Assembly (NCBI GenBank): GCA_938011245.1
Contig: CALLUJ010000057.1
Location: 1-36,216, forward strand
Length of the DNA: 36,216 bases
Reading direction: 5' to 3'
Source of the DNA: an uncultured Aquimarina sp.
GTDB taxonomy: Bacteria > Bacteroidota > Bacteroidia > Flavobacteriales > Flavobacteriaceae
The notes below the pieces were generated by a model that made no database searches, had not been told where the DNA came from, and worked only from the letters and a program-made list of their open reading frames with translations. Both the position numbers and the translations under genes were made by a program. Shown piece after piece: positions 7,345 to 16,201 of the stretch; position 1 is the stretch's first letter; each line of letters starts with the position of its first letter.

Positions 7345-9282
7345 ATGTATTATTCTAAAAAATATACCCTAACAATAGTAACCATCTTTATAACATTATT
7401 AAGTGCACATGCGCAATATCCTAAAAATGTAAAAGAAACAGATTTCTATTCTCCTCCAAGTAATTTTAACGTAATCGTAAATTTAGTTGATGATTATAAT
7501 GTTGATAATAATTTTTCAACAAACGACAGTAAAAAATTACAAGAAGCAATAGATTTTGTAACGAATAACGGAGGAGGTAAAATTATAATCCCTAAAGGGA
7601 ATTATACTTTTGCGGATATTAGATTAAAATCTAATGTGCATATTGAAATTAATAAAAATGCAATTATTAAGCCGAATAGGAGGGTAGATGATCGTAATTA
7701 TGCTATATTTTTTGTGGGTCAAAAAAATAAAGCAACCGTAGAAAATGTAAGTATTACGTGCGAAGATAGCAACGATAGATTTACAGTAGACTTTACAGGT
7801 ACCAATAATAAAACAGCTAGTTTGTTTGGAATGACTAATACTAAAAACTTTTTAATTGCTAATATTAACCTGATAGATGTCCAAACACGATTTTCGGCAA
7901 TTAATATGACCCATACCTATAACAATGCGGATGGTGATAATAGAGATGCCTTTAATGCAGACTTGAACTGTAATGGTAAAACAAACGATCCTAGTGATGA
8001 TTCAGACGATTATTTTTTTCCAGAAAATGGAGTTATTAAAAACGTTTCTATTTTTAATGGAGATTATGGTTACGGCGTAGTACAAGTACAATCTGCCAAG
8101 AATGTATTGTTTAAAAATTTATATGGAAAAGGAGGAGTAACGTTAAGGTTAGAATCGGGAGAAGTAGCATTAAATAATTTACAACGACCAAGTGTAGGAT
8201 TATCTATAGGAGGAATACACGATATATATGCAGAAAATATTAGATGTGAAGACGGTAATGCCGCACTAATGGTTTCTCCACACGCTATGCAAAATGGAAA
8301 AATTTATGCTAAAGATATTTGGTCAAAAAACACAGGATTCGCAGTTAGATTAGAAGGCGGATATACCACAAAGGCAGGATATAAAACTACAATAGGTCTA
8401 ATAGATGGGACTTTTGAAAATACTGTAATACAGAATGTTCATGCCATTTATGGAGAAACAGCACAATTAAAATCGAAACACTTTAAGTTTATTTCACCAA
8501 ACGTGAAAAATTTAATTACTACAACAAAAGCAAATCCAGATCCAGTATTTTCTGATGGAGCCGTTATTGGACCTTCTGGCACAGCCCTTTTAAGTGCAGG
8601 TGTAAATTTTAAAACAGAATTAACAAATATTACTTCAGAAGGTTTTGACTGTCAACCTAAATTAGTAGACACGAGAAATTTACCCGACTGTAATGATGAT
8701 ATAACGATAAGTATAGATGATGCCGAAGTTATAGAAGGAGAAAATTTAAAGTTTAGAGTTCGTTTAAATAAAATAGCTTCTAGAGATATTCGTATTGCTT
8801 ATAAATCTGTAAATAGATCGGCTAGAAATAGAGACTTTTTACCTGTTAATGGAACAATAGTAATAGAAAAAGGAGTTACCACAAAAGAAATTATTGTAGA
8901 AACATTAAACGATGCTATTGATGAAGAAGATGAAATTTTAGTAATCGAATTATCTAAACCCAATAGAGATTTCGTGTTAAAAGGCCAAGCTGTAGGGACT
9001 ATATTAGGCAGCTCTTCTACTACGTTATCTATCGACCAATTATCGCTGCCTAAAAGAAGAAATGCATTAATAGTTTATCCCAATCCAACTTCACAATTTT
9101 TATATTTAAAAAATAAAGTTACAGATGGTAAAAAAGCAGTTCTTTATAATGTACAAGGAAAAAAATACGACTTTGTAATTAATAAGGGTAAAATAGATAT
9201 ATCTAAACTTAGCTCGGGAGTATATTTTCTAAGATTGAATTTTGGTGATAAAGAAATAATTAATAGAATAATTAAAAATTAA
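7345..9282 (+). CDS. GH82-like (iota-carrageenase-like) beta-helix protein with Calx-beta and T9SS domains
   Basis: A 645-residue exported protein. A signal peptide (1-23) is followed by a right-handed beta-helix (about 40-440), a Calx-beta domain (about 452-555) and a T9SS sorting domain (about 575-645, VYPNPTSQ). The helix begins FNVIVNLVDDYNVD and contains GGVTLRLES (264-271), ENIRCEDGNAALMVSPH (297-313), which resembles the GH82 iota-carrageenase CgiA as I recall it (GGVTLRLETD and AVMFGPHFMKNG). Glu270 and His313 match the proposed catalytic positions, but the Asp two residues after the Glu is Gly272 here. An acidic, calcium-site-like insert (about 194-223, with DGDNRDAFNADLNCNG) is unusual. 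It is the second gene of the operon. Activity on iota-carrageenan is an inference. Confidence 0.72.
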   Translation: MYYSKKYTLTIVTIFITLLSAHAQYPKNVKETDFYSPPSNFNVIVNLVDDYNVDNNFSTNDSKKLQEAIDFVTNNGGGKIIIPKGNYTFADIRLKSNVHIEINKNAIIKPNRRVDDRNYAIFFVGQKNKATVENVSITCEDSNDRFTVDFTGTNNKTASLFGMTNTKNFLIANINLIDVQTRFSAINMTHTYNNADGDNRDAFNADLNCNGKTNDPSDDSDDYFFPENGVIKNVSIFNGDYGYGVVQVQSAKNVLFKNLYGKGGVTLRLESGEVALNNLQRPSVGLSIGGIHDIYAENIRCEDGNAALMVSPHAMQNGKIYAKDIWSKNTGFAVRLEGGYTTKAGYKTTIGLIDGTFENTVIQNVHAIYGETAQLKSKHFKFISPNVKNLITTTKANPDPVFSDGAVIGPSGTALLSAGVNFKTELTNITSEGFDCQPKLVDTRNLPDCNDDITISIDDAEVIEGENLKFRVRLNKIASRDIRIAYKSVNRSARNRDFLPVNGTIVIEKGVTTKEIIVETLNDAIDEEDEILVIELSKPNRDFVLKGQAVGTILGSSSTTLSIDQLSLPKRRNALIVYPNPTSQFLYLKNKVTDGKKAVLYNVQGKKYDFVINKGKIDISKLSSGVYFLRLNFGDKEIINRIIKN

Positions 9283-9324
9283 GATTTTATAACGTTCTAA
9301 GTAGTGCGCTAAATTTAAAAATGG

Positions 9325-9362
9325 AAGCCAAGATTTGATAGATTCAAATCTTGGCTTTTTTT
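9325..9362. terminator. Bidirectional terminator between the GH82-like gene and thrC
   Basis: A perfect 14-bp stem (9325-9338 with 9344-9357) around TAGAT is followed by seven T on the plus strand. It ends the secreted-enzyme operon; its T-run overlaps the thrC stop codon at 9361-9363, so it also serves the convergent thr operon. Confidence 0.9.
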
Positions 9363-10668
9363 AATTCTTATAATCGTCGTCATTTAATAAATAGGACTTT
9401 AATTCGTCATATTTAGTAATAGCAGTAAATGTTTTTTCTTTGTCTAAAACGCTTTGAATTTGTTTCGGGATAGCCACTTTAGTTTGAAGAGTATCTTCTA
9501 CAATATTGGCAAATTTTACAGGATGTGCTGTTTCTAGAAAAATCCCATATTCATTATCGGACAATTTATAATCTTTTAGTCCTAAATAGCCAACAGCTCC
9601 ATGTGGATCGGCAATATAACCGTTTTCAGCTTTAATTTCTTTCATAGCTTTGCGTGTTTGGTCATCGTTAAAGCTAACAGAAGAAAAAAGCTTTTTTAAG
9701 TCCTCAAAATTATTTTCAAACAATTGTTGGATGCGTATAAAGTTGCTAGGATTTCCAACATCCATAGCGTTAGAAATAGTAGCTTTAGATGGTTTTGGAG
9801 TATAGGTTCCTGTTTTTAAATATTCTACTACAGTATCATTTACATTTACCGAAGCAATAAACTGTTTTACAGGCATCCCTAATTTATTAGCAACAATTCC
9901 CGCACAAATATTTCCAAAATTTCCACTAGGTACCGAAAACACTATTTCTTTCTCTAGTTTCTTAGTTTGCTTATAAGCGAATAAAAAATAGAATAACTGC
10001 GGTAGCCAACGTGCTACATTAATAGAATTGGCAGAAGTTAAGGTTCTATTAGCAGTAATACTTTCATCTAAAAAAGCTGTTTTTACCATTTCTTGGCAGT
10101 CGTCAAAAACACCATCTACACGTAGCGCTTTTATGTTTTTTCCTAAGGTAGTTAGCTGTCGTTCTTGGATGTCACTTACTTTTCCATTAGGATATAAAAT
10201 AACCACATCAACGCCCTTAACACCTAAAAAGCCTCTGGCAACGGCACCACCAGTATCTCCAGAAGTAGCCACTAATACGGTTACATGCCCATCGTTATTT
10301 CTATTAAAATATTCCAAACACCTAGCCATAAAACGTGCTCCTACATCTTTAAAAGCCATAGTAGGTCCATGAAATAGCTCTAAAGTTCCTATGTTTTCCG
10401 AAACGGGTACTACAGGAAAGTCAAAACTAAGCACATCGGTTAAAATATCTCTTAAGTCAGCTTCAGGAATTTCGTCTCCAACAAATTGTTGAATCGCTTG
10501 ATAAGCGATGTCAATATTATCCATTTTTTCGATATTCTCGAAAAACGAAGTAGGTAACGGGCTAATGCTTTCCGGAAAGTATAATCCACGGTCGGGGGCT
10601 AGTCCTTTAACAACAGCTTCTGCAAAGGATACGTTAGGGGCGTTTTTATTTAGACTGTAAAAGTTCAT
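9361..10668 (-). CDS. thrC: Threonine synthase
   Basis: Threonine synthase converts O-phosphohomoserine to threonine with pyridoxal phosphate, the last step of the pathway. The 435-residue length fits the family. The PLP lysine is Lys107 in HGPTMAFKDVG; TSGDTGGAVA provides the phosphate-binding and substrate loop, and SVPSGNFGN the later cofactor contact. The N-terminus (FAEAVVKGLAPDRGLYFP) is also typical. It is the last gene of the operon thrA-thrB-Rid-thrC, 91 bases after the Rid gene, with no promoter seen in that gap. The ATG at 10666-10668 is the only sensible start. Confidence 0.96.
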   Translation of the reverse strand: MNFYSLNKNAPNVSFAEAVVKGLAPDRGLYFPESISPLPTSFFENIEKMDNIDIAYQAIQQFVGDEIPEADLRDILTDVLSFDFPVVPVSENIGTLELFHGPTMAFKDVGARFMARCLEYFNRNNDGHVTVLVATSGDTGGAVARGFLGVKGVDVVILYPNGKVSDIQERQLTTLGKNIKALRVDGVFDDCQEMVKTAFLDESITANRTLTSANSINVARWLPQLFYFLFAYKQTKKLEKEIVFSVPSGNFGNICAGIVANKLGMPVKQFIASVNVNDTVVEYLKTGTYTPKPSKATISNAMDVGNPSNFIRIQQLFENNFEDLKKLFSSVSFNDDQTRKAMKEIKAENGYIADPHGAVGYLGLKDYKLSDNEYGIFLETAHPVKFANIVEDTLQTKVAIPKQIQSVLDKEKTFTAITKYDELKSYLLNDDDYKN

Positions 10669-10759
10669 TCTATTTTTTTAAGTGCGAAATATCGGGTTAA
10701 TAATGTGAGAGAAAAGAAATATAGACATAAGAAGCTAAATTTCTATTCTCAATTTTATT

Positions 10760-11125
10760 TTACTCAGAAATTATCGCTGTAAATTCAATTTCAATTACAA
10801 TAGCAGGATCAATTAATTTTGAAATTTCTACCATTGTAGTAACGGGTTTTATGTTGCCAAAAAACTTCCCATGTACCTCTCCAATTTTTTCCCATTGGGA
10901 GATGTCTGTAGTAAAAATACGGGTACGTACTACATCTTCTAAGCTGCTTCCGTTTTCTTCTAAGACTTTTTTAGCCAATTCGATAACTCCAGTGGTTTGT
11001 TCCTCTAAAGTGTCTCCAGGTGCTGTAGTTCCCGATAATTCTATAGTGTTACCAATACGTACGGCTCTTGAATATCCAATTTTATCCTCCCAAGGAGAAC
11101 CCGATGAAATGTTTTGTCTGCTCAT
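10760..11125 (-). CDS. Rid-family (YjgF/YER057c/UK114) protein lacking the catalytic arginine
   Basis: This 121-residue protein has the Rid chorismate-mutase-like fold: IELSGTTAPG near the N-terminus, VVRTRIFTTDI in the middle and IEIEFTAI at the end. In RidA the conserved Arg105 lies in a PARSCVEVARL segment; here the same segment reads PVTTMVEISKL, with Thr96 in place of the Arg. RidA hydrolyses the enamine/imine intermediates of threonine dehydratase, and a Rid gene between thrB and thrC would fit that chemistry. Without the arginine it may belong to one of the other Rid subgroups and act differently. Spacings are 79 bases from thrB and 91 bases from thrC. Confidence 0.82.
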   Translation of the reverse strand: MSRQNISSGSPWEDKIGYSRAVRIGNTIELSGTTAPGDTLEEQTTGVIELAKKVLEENGSSLEDVVRTRIFTTDISQWEKIGEVHGKFFGNIKPVTTMVEISKLIDPAIVIEIEFTAIISE

Positions 11126-11204
11126 TTTTAATTTAGTGTTTAGTACAAAACCTTAAATAAAGAGATTGTACATTTTATTATTATGTGATGCACAACGAAG
11201 TGCT

Positions 11205-12131
11205 TTATATTATTTCAGAAACTCCTTTAGCATTAATAGCCGCTACGTGGATATCAAATGTAATTCCAGTAGGAGTATATACTTTTTCAATAGCCTTAGC
11301 TACTTTACTAGCCGTTTCTTTACCTTTACTCATAGCAAATATAGAAGGGCCAGAGCCAGAAATACCAGCTCCTAAAGCTCCATTTTTGATAGCAATAGCT
11401 TTAACTTCTTTAAATTTAGGAATTAATATAGAACGCAAAGGTTCTATAATAACATCGTCAAGACTTCTTCCTAATAATTCGTAATCGCTAGTAAATAATC
11501 CAGTTATGAAGCCACCTAAATTTCCCCATTGCGTTACCGCTTTGTTTAATGGAACATTAGATTTTATTACCTTTCGGGAATCTGCTGTTTTTACTTCTAT
11601 TTGAGGATGAATAATAGTCATATATAAATTCTTAGGAGTATTTAATTTTAATACATCCAAAGGCGCATAACTTCTTACTAAAGTAAAACCACCTAATAGA
11701 GCAGGGGCAACGTTATCGGCATGGGCGTTGCCACTAGCCAAGCGTTCACCTTCCATAGCAAATTTAACAAGCTGTTTAGGAGTAAAGGGCTTACCTAATA
11801 ATTGGTTGGTTGCCCAAACAGCACCAGCACTGCTAGCCGCACTACTTCCTATACCGCTACCAGCTTTAATTTTTTTATAGATTTCTATATCAATACCAGT
11901 AGAAGTATCGTTAAGAGCTTCTAACATAGCAACAACAGCAACTCCAGCAACATTTTTGTTGGTAGCTAATGGTAAATCAGCGCCTTCAATTTTAGTAATG
12001 CGAACACCAGAGGTATCAGAAAGACTAATTCGCATTTCGTCTCCAACACCTTCTAGGCAACATCCAAGAACGTCAAACCCACAAGATAAATTGGCTACAG
12101 TAGCAGGGGCAAATACTTTTAAACTTTTCAT
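11205..12131 (-). CDS. thrB: Homoserine kinase
   Basis: A GHMP-superfamily kinase of 308 residues that phosphorylates homoserine to O-phosphohomoserine. The ATP-binding motif KIKAGSGIGSSAASSAG lies at about 87-103 (PxxxGLGSSxA type), and the C-terminal GHMP motif GALGAGISGSGPS completes the active site. The N-terminal APATVANLSCGFDVLG is characteristic of homoserine kinases. It begins 3 bases after the thrA stop, so the two are translationally coupled, and it supplies the substrate for thrC at the end of the same operon. Confidence 0.96.
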   Translation of the reverse strand: MKSLKVFAPATVANLSCGFDVLGCCLEGVGDEMRISLSDTSGVRITKIEGADLPLATNKNVAGVAVVAMLEALNDTSTGIDIEIYKKIKAGSGIGSSAASSAGAVWATNQLLGKPFTPKQLVKFAMEGERLASGNAHADNVAPALLGGFTLVRSYAPLDVLKLNTPKNLYMTIIHPQIEVKTADSRKVIKSNVPLNKAVTQWGNLGGFITGLFTSDYELLGRSLDDVIIEPLRSILIPKFKEVKAIAIKNGALGAGISGSGPSIFAMSKGKETASKVAKAIEKVYTPTGITFDIHVAAINAKGVSEII

Positions 12132-12134
12132 TTC

Positions 12135-14579
12135 TTATTGCTTTCCTATCCTAATAATGTCGGCAAAAATACCAGAAGCAGTTACATCTGCACCAGCACC
12201 AGCACCTTTTACTATTAGTGGTTGTTCTGGATAACGATCGGTAAAGAAAAGTACAATATTATCGCTACCTTCTAAATTATAAAATGGATGATTGCTAGGA
12301 ATATGTTGTAAGCCTACAGAAGCTTTTCCATCTTCATATTGGGCTACATATTTTAAACGACAATTTTTAGAAGAAGCTTCTTCTAAAATCGCTTCAAAAT
12401 GCGTTTCGTTATTTTTTAAACTTTCAAAAAAGTCGGGAACGGTGTTGGTATCTAAACTTGCTTGCGGTAAAAAGGCGTTATTCTGAATATCAGAAAGTTC
12501 CATAATGTTGCCACTTTCACGAGCCAAAATTAAAATTTTACGAGCTACGTCTACACCACTTAAATCAATCTTAGGGTCTGGTTCGGTGTAACCTTGTTCC
12601 TGTGCTTGTTTTACAATATCGAAAAAGGTAACCCCTTTTTGATAATAATTGAATACAAAATTTAAACTTCCCGAAAGTACCGCTTGTATTTTGCGCACTC
12701 TATCTCCAGAAGCAATTAAATTGTTTAACGTATCTATAATTGGTAATCCTGCACCAACATTAGTTTCAAATAAAAAGGATGCACCGTATTCTCTAGAAAG
12801 TTGCTTTAGTTCGTTGTAATTTATGTACGTATCTGCACAAGCAATTTTATTACACGTTACAACGCTAATGCTATTAGCAAGATATTTTTTGTATACCGAA
12901 GCTATTTTGTCGGTAGCGGTATTATCTACAAAAATACTGTTACGAAGATTTAAGGATTTGGCTTTTTCAAAGAAGGTTTCTGGAGTGGCACTTTCGCCGT
13001 TTTCAAGTAATGTTTTCCAGTTTCCTAAGTCAACTCCTTCAGCATTAAATACCATTTTTCGGGAATTAGCTAAAGCAATAACGTTAATCGTTAAACGTAA
13101 ATTTTCTTTTAGAAAAGTATCTTGTTGTTGTAGTTGCTCTATAAGTTTGCCACCTACATTACCTACACCCGTAATAAATAGATTAAGCTGTTTGGTACTT
13201 ACTTCAAAAAAGGCTTCGTGAAGAGAGTTTAAGGCTTTGTCAATGTCTTTTTTAGCTATAATTACAGATATATTTTTTTCGGAAGCTCCTTGTGCTATAG
13301 CTCGAATATTTACATTGTTTTTTCCAAGAGTACTAAACATTTTACCGCTTAACCCTTGATGATTTACCATATTATCTCCAACTAAAGCAAGTATAGCAAT
13401 ATCATTTTCAATGTTAGTAGGTAATACTTTTCCTTTAGAAATTTCAAATTCAAAAGCAGCATCAATAGTAGTTTTTGCTTTATCGGTATCTTTACTTTCT
13501 ATAGCTAAACAAATAGAATGTTCGGAAGAAGCTTGAGTAATTAAAATTACATTTATTTTTTCTTGATATAAAGTTTCGAATAAACGTTTTGAGAAACCAG
13601 GAATGCCAACCATACCACTTCCTTCTAAAGTAAGTATAGATACGTTTTCGATATGACTAATTCCTGTTACGGCTTGAGAACGATTGATTACTTTGCGAGT
13701 AATTAGAGTCCCAAAATCGTTAGGAGAAAAAGTGTTTTTTATAGATATTTGAATGTTTTTTTCTAATACAGGCTGTATTGTGGGAGGGTAAATTACTTTA
13801 GCACCAAAGTGAGATAATTCCATAGCTTCCTGATATGAAATATGAGAAACAGGTTTAGCTTGTTTTACAATACGGGGATTGGCTGTAAACATTCCACTTA
13901 CGTCAGTCCAGATTAATAATTCTTCAGCATTGGTTGCTGCAGCTAAAATAGCGGCTGTAAAATCGGATCCACCACGACCAAGTGTTGTAGGTTCTCCAGT
14001 TTCAGTTTTAGCTATAAAACCAGGAAACAAAACTACTTTGTGCGTATTGTTCTTTACAAAAGTGGTTACTTTAGAATTAGTAACTTCATAATTTATGGTT
14101 ACTTTTTCGGCTTCAATAGCGGTTATATATTCTCTAGAGTCTTGAAGAATTAAATCTAATCCGTCCACTTTGGCGGCTTCAGAAATAATATATGAAGATA
14201 AAATTTCTCCAAAACTAGCAATAACGGAAGCTGTCTTAGGAGAAAGTTCACTTAACAGAAACGCACCTTCACATAAAGATTCTAAATCGTTTAGTTTAGA
14301 TTTTACGGTACTAATTACGCCGCTTTGGTTGGTAACAGGAATTAATTCGCGTACGGTGTCTAAGTGCCTCTTTTCAATATCAACTAATGTTTCTTTATAA
14401 TTATGGTCTTTAGCAGCAGCTTGTGCGCCTGCTTTTAATAGTAAATCGGTAATACCACCTAAAGCAGAAACTACTACAAATAAATTATTTTTTTTACTAT
14501 AATTGGCTACAATTTGTAACACTTGTTTTATGGTTTGCGCGGTTGCAACAGAAGAACCTCCGAATTTTAGAACGTTCAT
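12135..14579 (-). CDS. thrA: Bifunctional aspartokinase/homoserine dehydrogenase
   Basis: An 814-residue fusion that catalyses the first and third steps of threonine synthesis. The aspartokinase half starts with MNVLKFGGSSVA and has TTLGRGGSDFTAA around 199 and DVSGMFTANPR at about 226. Two ACT-type regulatory domains occupy about 310-455. The homoserine dehydrogenase half begins with the Rossmann motif GVGNVGG (471-477) and includes FLFETNVGAGLPII and a late GAGAGADVTASGIFAD. No feature looks degraded. It is the first enzyme gene of the operon, preceded by 77 bases and a Thr-rich leader ORF, so expression is probably tied to threonine supply. Confidence 0.96.
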   Translation of the reverse strand: MNVLKFGGSSVATAQTIKQVLQIVANYSKKNNLFVVVSALGGITDLLLKAGAQAAAKDHNYKETLVDIEKRHLDTVRELIPVTNQSGVISTVKSKLNDLESLCEGAFLLSELSPKTASVIASFGEILSSYIISEAAKVDGLDLILQDSREYITAIEAEKVTINYEVTNSKVTTFVKNNTHKVVLFPGFIAKTETGEPTTLGRGGSDFTAAILAAATNAEELLIWTDVSGMFTANPRIVKQAKPVSHISYQEAMELSHFGAKVIYPPTIQPVLEKNIQISIKNTFSPNDFGTLITRKVINRSQAVTGISHIENVSILTLEGSGMVGIPGFSKRLFETLYQEKINVILITQASSEHSICLAIESKDTDKAKTTIDAAFEFEISKGKVLPTNIENDIAILALVGDNMVNHQGLSGKMFSTLGKNNVNIRAIAQGASEKNISVIIAKKDIDKALNSLHEAFFEVSTKQLNLFITGVGNVGGKLIEQLQQQDTFLKENLRLTINVIALANSRKMVFNAEGVDLGNWKTLLENGESATPETFFEKAKSLNLRNSIFVDNTATDKIASVYKKYLANSISVVTCNKIACADTYINYNELKQLSREYGASFLFETNVGAGLPIIDTLNNLIASGDRVRKIQAVLSGSLNFVFNYYQKGVTFFDIVKQAQEQGYTEPDPKIDLSGVDVARKILILARESGNIMELSDIQNNAFLPQASLDTNTVPDFFESLKNNETHFEAILEEASSKNCRLKYVAQYEDGKASVGLQHIPSNHPFYNLEGSDNIVLFFTDRYPEQPLIVKGAGAGADVTASGIFADIIRIGKQ

Positions 14580-14606
14580 AGAATGTGTTTTTAAATTTAA
14601 TTATTG

Positions 14607-14702
14607 AAAATATAGTTCGAAATACTATAATTAAGGAATGTTTGAGTAAATATGAATTAACCCCAAAGGGTAGTGGCAACAGTTACTAATGAGTTTTGGG
14701 TT
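14607..14702 (-). promoter_or_regulatory. Candidate thr attenuator structures
   Basis: On the minus strand two pairings fit an attenuator. The leader ORF's internal AACCCAAA (14702-14695) can pair with TTTGGGGTT (14667-14659) around a 27-base loop, with one bulge. Downstream, TATAGT (14629-14624) pairs with ACTATA (14616-14611) around a 7-base loop and is followed by TTTT. The second stem is weak and AT-rich, so whether it terminates is unsure. Confidence 0.35.
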
Positions 14703-14752
14703 CCTCCTAAAATCATTATTGCATTTGTATTGTACAAGGTGCTGCTTTTCAT
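14657..14752 (-). CDS. Candidate threonine-operon leader peptide
   Basis: A 31-codon ORF begins with ATG at 14752 and ends TAA at 14657, 77 bases before thrA. The peptide begins MKSSTLYNTNAIMILGG and ends VTVATTLWG. Six of 31 residues are Thr (positions 5, 9, 18, 24, 27, 28) and two are Ile, including a TVATT cluster near the end. Thr/Ile enrichment just upstream of thrA is the hallmark of thr operon attenuation in enteric bacteria, and similar leaders have been predicted for Bacteroidetes. The ORF lies 22 bases or so after a likely transcription start (element at 14781-14788) and next to the paired arms listed separately. It may have been missed because it is so short. No translation evidence is available. 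Confidence 0.6.
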   Translation of the reverse strand: MKSSTLYNTNAIMILGGTQNSLVTVATTLWG

Positions 14753-14780
14753 ATTAAAAATCCTTTTCAATTTAAAGGAG

Positions 14781-14810
14781 CAAAAGTAAGGATTTTTATA
14801 ATTTTTTGAA
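14781..14810 (-). promoter_or_regulatory. thr operon promoter
   Basis: Minus-strand TACTTTTG (14788-14781) matches the TAnnTTTG -7 consensus exactly. Nineteen bases upstream lies TTC (14810-14808), one base off the -33 TTG. The start point would be near 14774, about 22 bases before the leader ORF. Confidence 0.6.
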
Positions 14811-14939
14811 GTATCATTTCTTCCTTAGCTAGCCACTTATTTGTGATATCTCTTTTTGAAAAGAAATGAGGCTCCTTTAATTGTTTAATTTTTTAGAGGA
14901 ATTTGATTTCCTATTTATACAAAAAAACTAGAGTGTTGT

Positions 14940-16190
14940 TTATCTGCGTCTATTATTATTTTTATTGGCTTTTCGTTTTGCAAAAAACTCTTGCTTTCTC
15001 CGTTGTTTTTCTTTTTCAAACTCTTTCTTTTCGGCAGCAGTCATAGGCTTATCTGTTTGCGGAAAAGGAGTATTGGTAATAACAGGAATTTTTTTCTTGA
15101 TTAATTTTTCAATGCCTTTTAAAAATGCATTTTCTTCGGGTTCGCACAGGGATATTGCTATACCATTTTTGCCTGCTCTACCCGAACGTCCAATACGATG
15201 CACATAAGTTTCAGAAATATTAGGGATATCGTAATTAATTACATATTTAAGTTGATCAATATCAATACCTCTTGCAGCAATATCTGTAGCAACTAAAACT
15301 CTAATATTTCCAGATTTAAAGTTGATTAGAGCTTTTTGCCTTTGATTTTGTGCTTTATCCCCATGTATTGCAGCTGCTGTAATATTGTTTTTTTTTAAAT
15401 TTTTAACAATTTTATCGGCACCATGTTTGGTTTTGGAAAATAGAAGTGCCTGTTCTATAGAGGCGTCTTCGAGGATATAGTGTAACAAATCTTTTTTAGA
15501 AGATTTATTGGTCATATATACAAATTGCTGAATTGTTTCTGCGGTAGAAGAAACAGGGTTAACCTCTATTTTTACAGGATTTTTTAGAATAGTATTGGAT
15601 AGCTCTAAAATATTTTTTGGCATAGTTGCCGAAAAGAAAAGAGATTGTCGCTTCTGAGGAATAATTTTTACCAGTTTTTTTACTTCATGTACAAATCCCA
15701 TATCTAGCATTCGATCTGCTTCATCCAAAACAAAGTATTCAATATGTTTTAGGCTTATAAAGCCTTGATTCATTAAATCAATTAGTCGACCAGGAGTAGC
15801 AATAAGAATATCTACACCTCTATTTAAGGTTTTTATTTGCGAATTTTGGTTAACACCACCAAAGATTACAGTATTATTAAGTTTGGTATGCTTACTAAAA
15901 TCTTTAAAATTATCTTCTATTTGTATGGCTAGCTCACGCGTAGGGGTTAAAATTAAAGCTTTAATTTGTTTTTTATGGTTTCCTAATTTTTCTTGTAGGT
16001 GTAATTGCTCTATAATAGGAAGTGCAAAAGCAGCAGTTTTACCAGTTCCTGTTTGTGCTATTCCTAGTATATCTTTATGCTCTAAAGCAGCCGGTATGGC
16101 TTTGCTTTGTATTGGGGTGGCATTTTCGTATTTTTTGTCTTCAAGAGCCTTTAATATTGGGGCGCTTAGCGACATGGTGTTAAATTTCAT
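14940..16190 (-). CDS. DEAD-box ATP-dependent RNA helicase
   Basis: A 416-residue DEAD-box helicase that unwinds RNA with ATP, probably in ribosome assembly or mRNA turnover. From the chosen ATG, motifs are: Q motif (ATPIQ, 25-29), Walker A AQTGTGKT (45-52), PTRELA, GGV, TPGRLID, DEAD (156-159), SAT (187-189), ARGIDI and HRIGRSGRAG. The C-terminus is Lys/Arg-rich and resembles RhlE-type tails. The frame stays open upstream to 16307, but a good promoter lies at 16305-16334 and the sequence before MKFNTMSL does not look like protein, so the ATG at 16190 is the start. The roughly 108-base leader can form hairpins. The gene is monocistronic. Confidence 0.93.
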   Translation of the reverse strand: MKFNTMSLSAPILKALEDKKYENATPIQSKAIPAALEHKDILGIAQTGTGKTAAFALPIIEQLHLQEKLGNHKKQIKALILTPTRELAIQIEDNFKDFSKHTKLNNTVIFGGVNQNSQIKTLNRGVDILIATPGRLIDLMNQGFISLKHIEYFVLDEADRMLDMGFVHEVKKLVKIIPQKRQSLFFSATMPKNILELSNTILKNPVKIEVNPVSSTAETIQQFVYMTNKSSKKDLLHYILEDASIEQALLFSKTKHGADKIVKNLKKNNITAAAIHGDKAQNQRQKALINFKSGNIRVLVATDIAARGIDIDQLKYVINYDIPNISETYVHRIGRSGRAGKNGIAISLCEPEENAFLKGIEKLIKKKIPVITNTPFPQTDKPMTAAEKKEFEKEKQRRKQEFFAKRKANKNNNRRR

Positions 16191-16201
16191 TGTAATTGTT
16201 T

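Noticed and set aside
10028..10372. Long plus-strand frames opposite thrC, thrA and thrB
   Set aside because: They are antisense shadows of strongly coding genes and contain no recognisable motif.
14497..14679. A 60-codon minus-strand frame overlapping the 5' end of thrA
   Set aside because: It starts inside the leader region and runs into thrA in another frame; the composition (FFCCNRANH) is that of a shadow of thrA. The Thr-rich leader ORF upstream of it is the better candidate.
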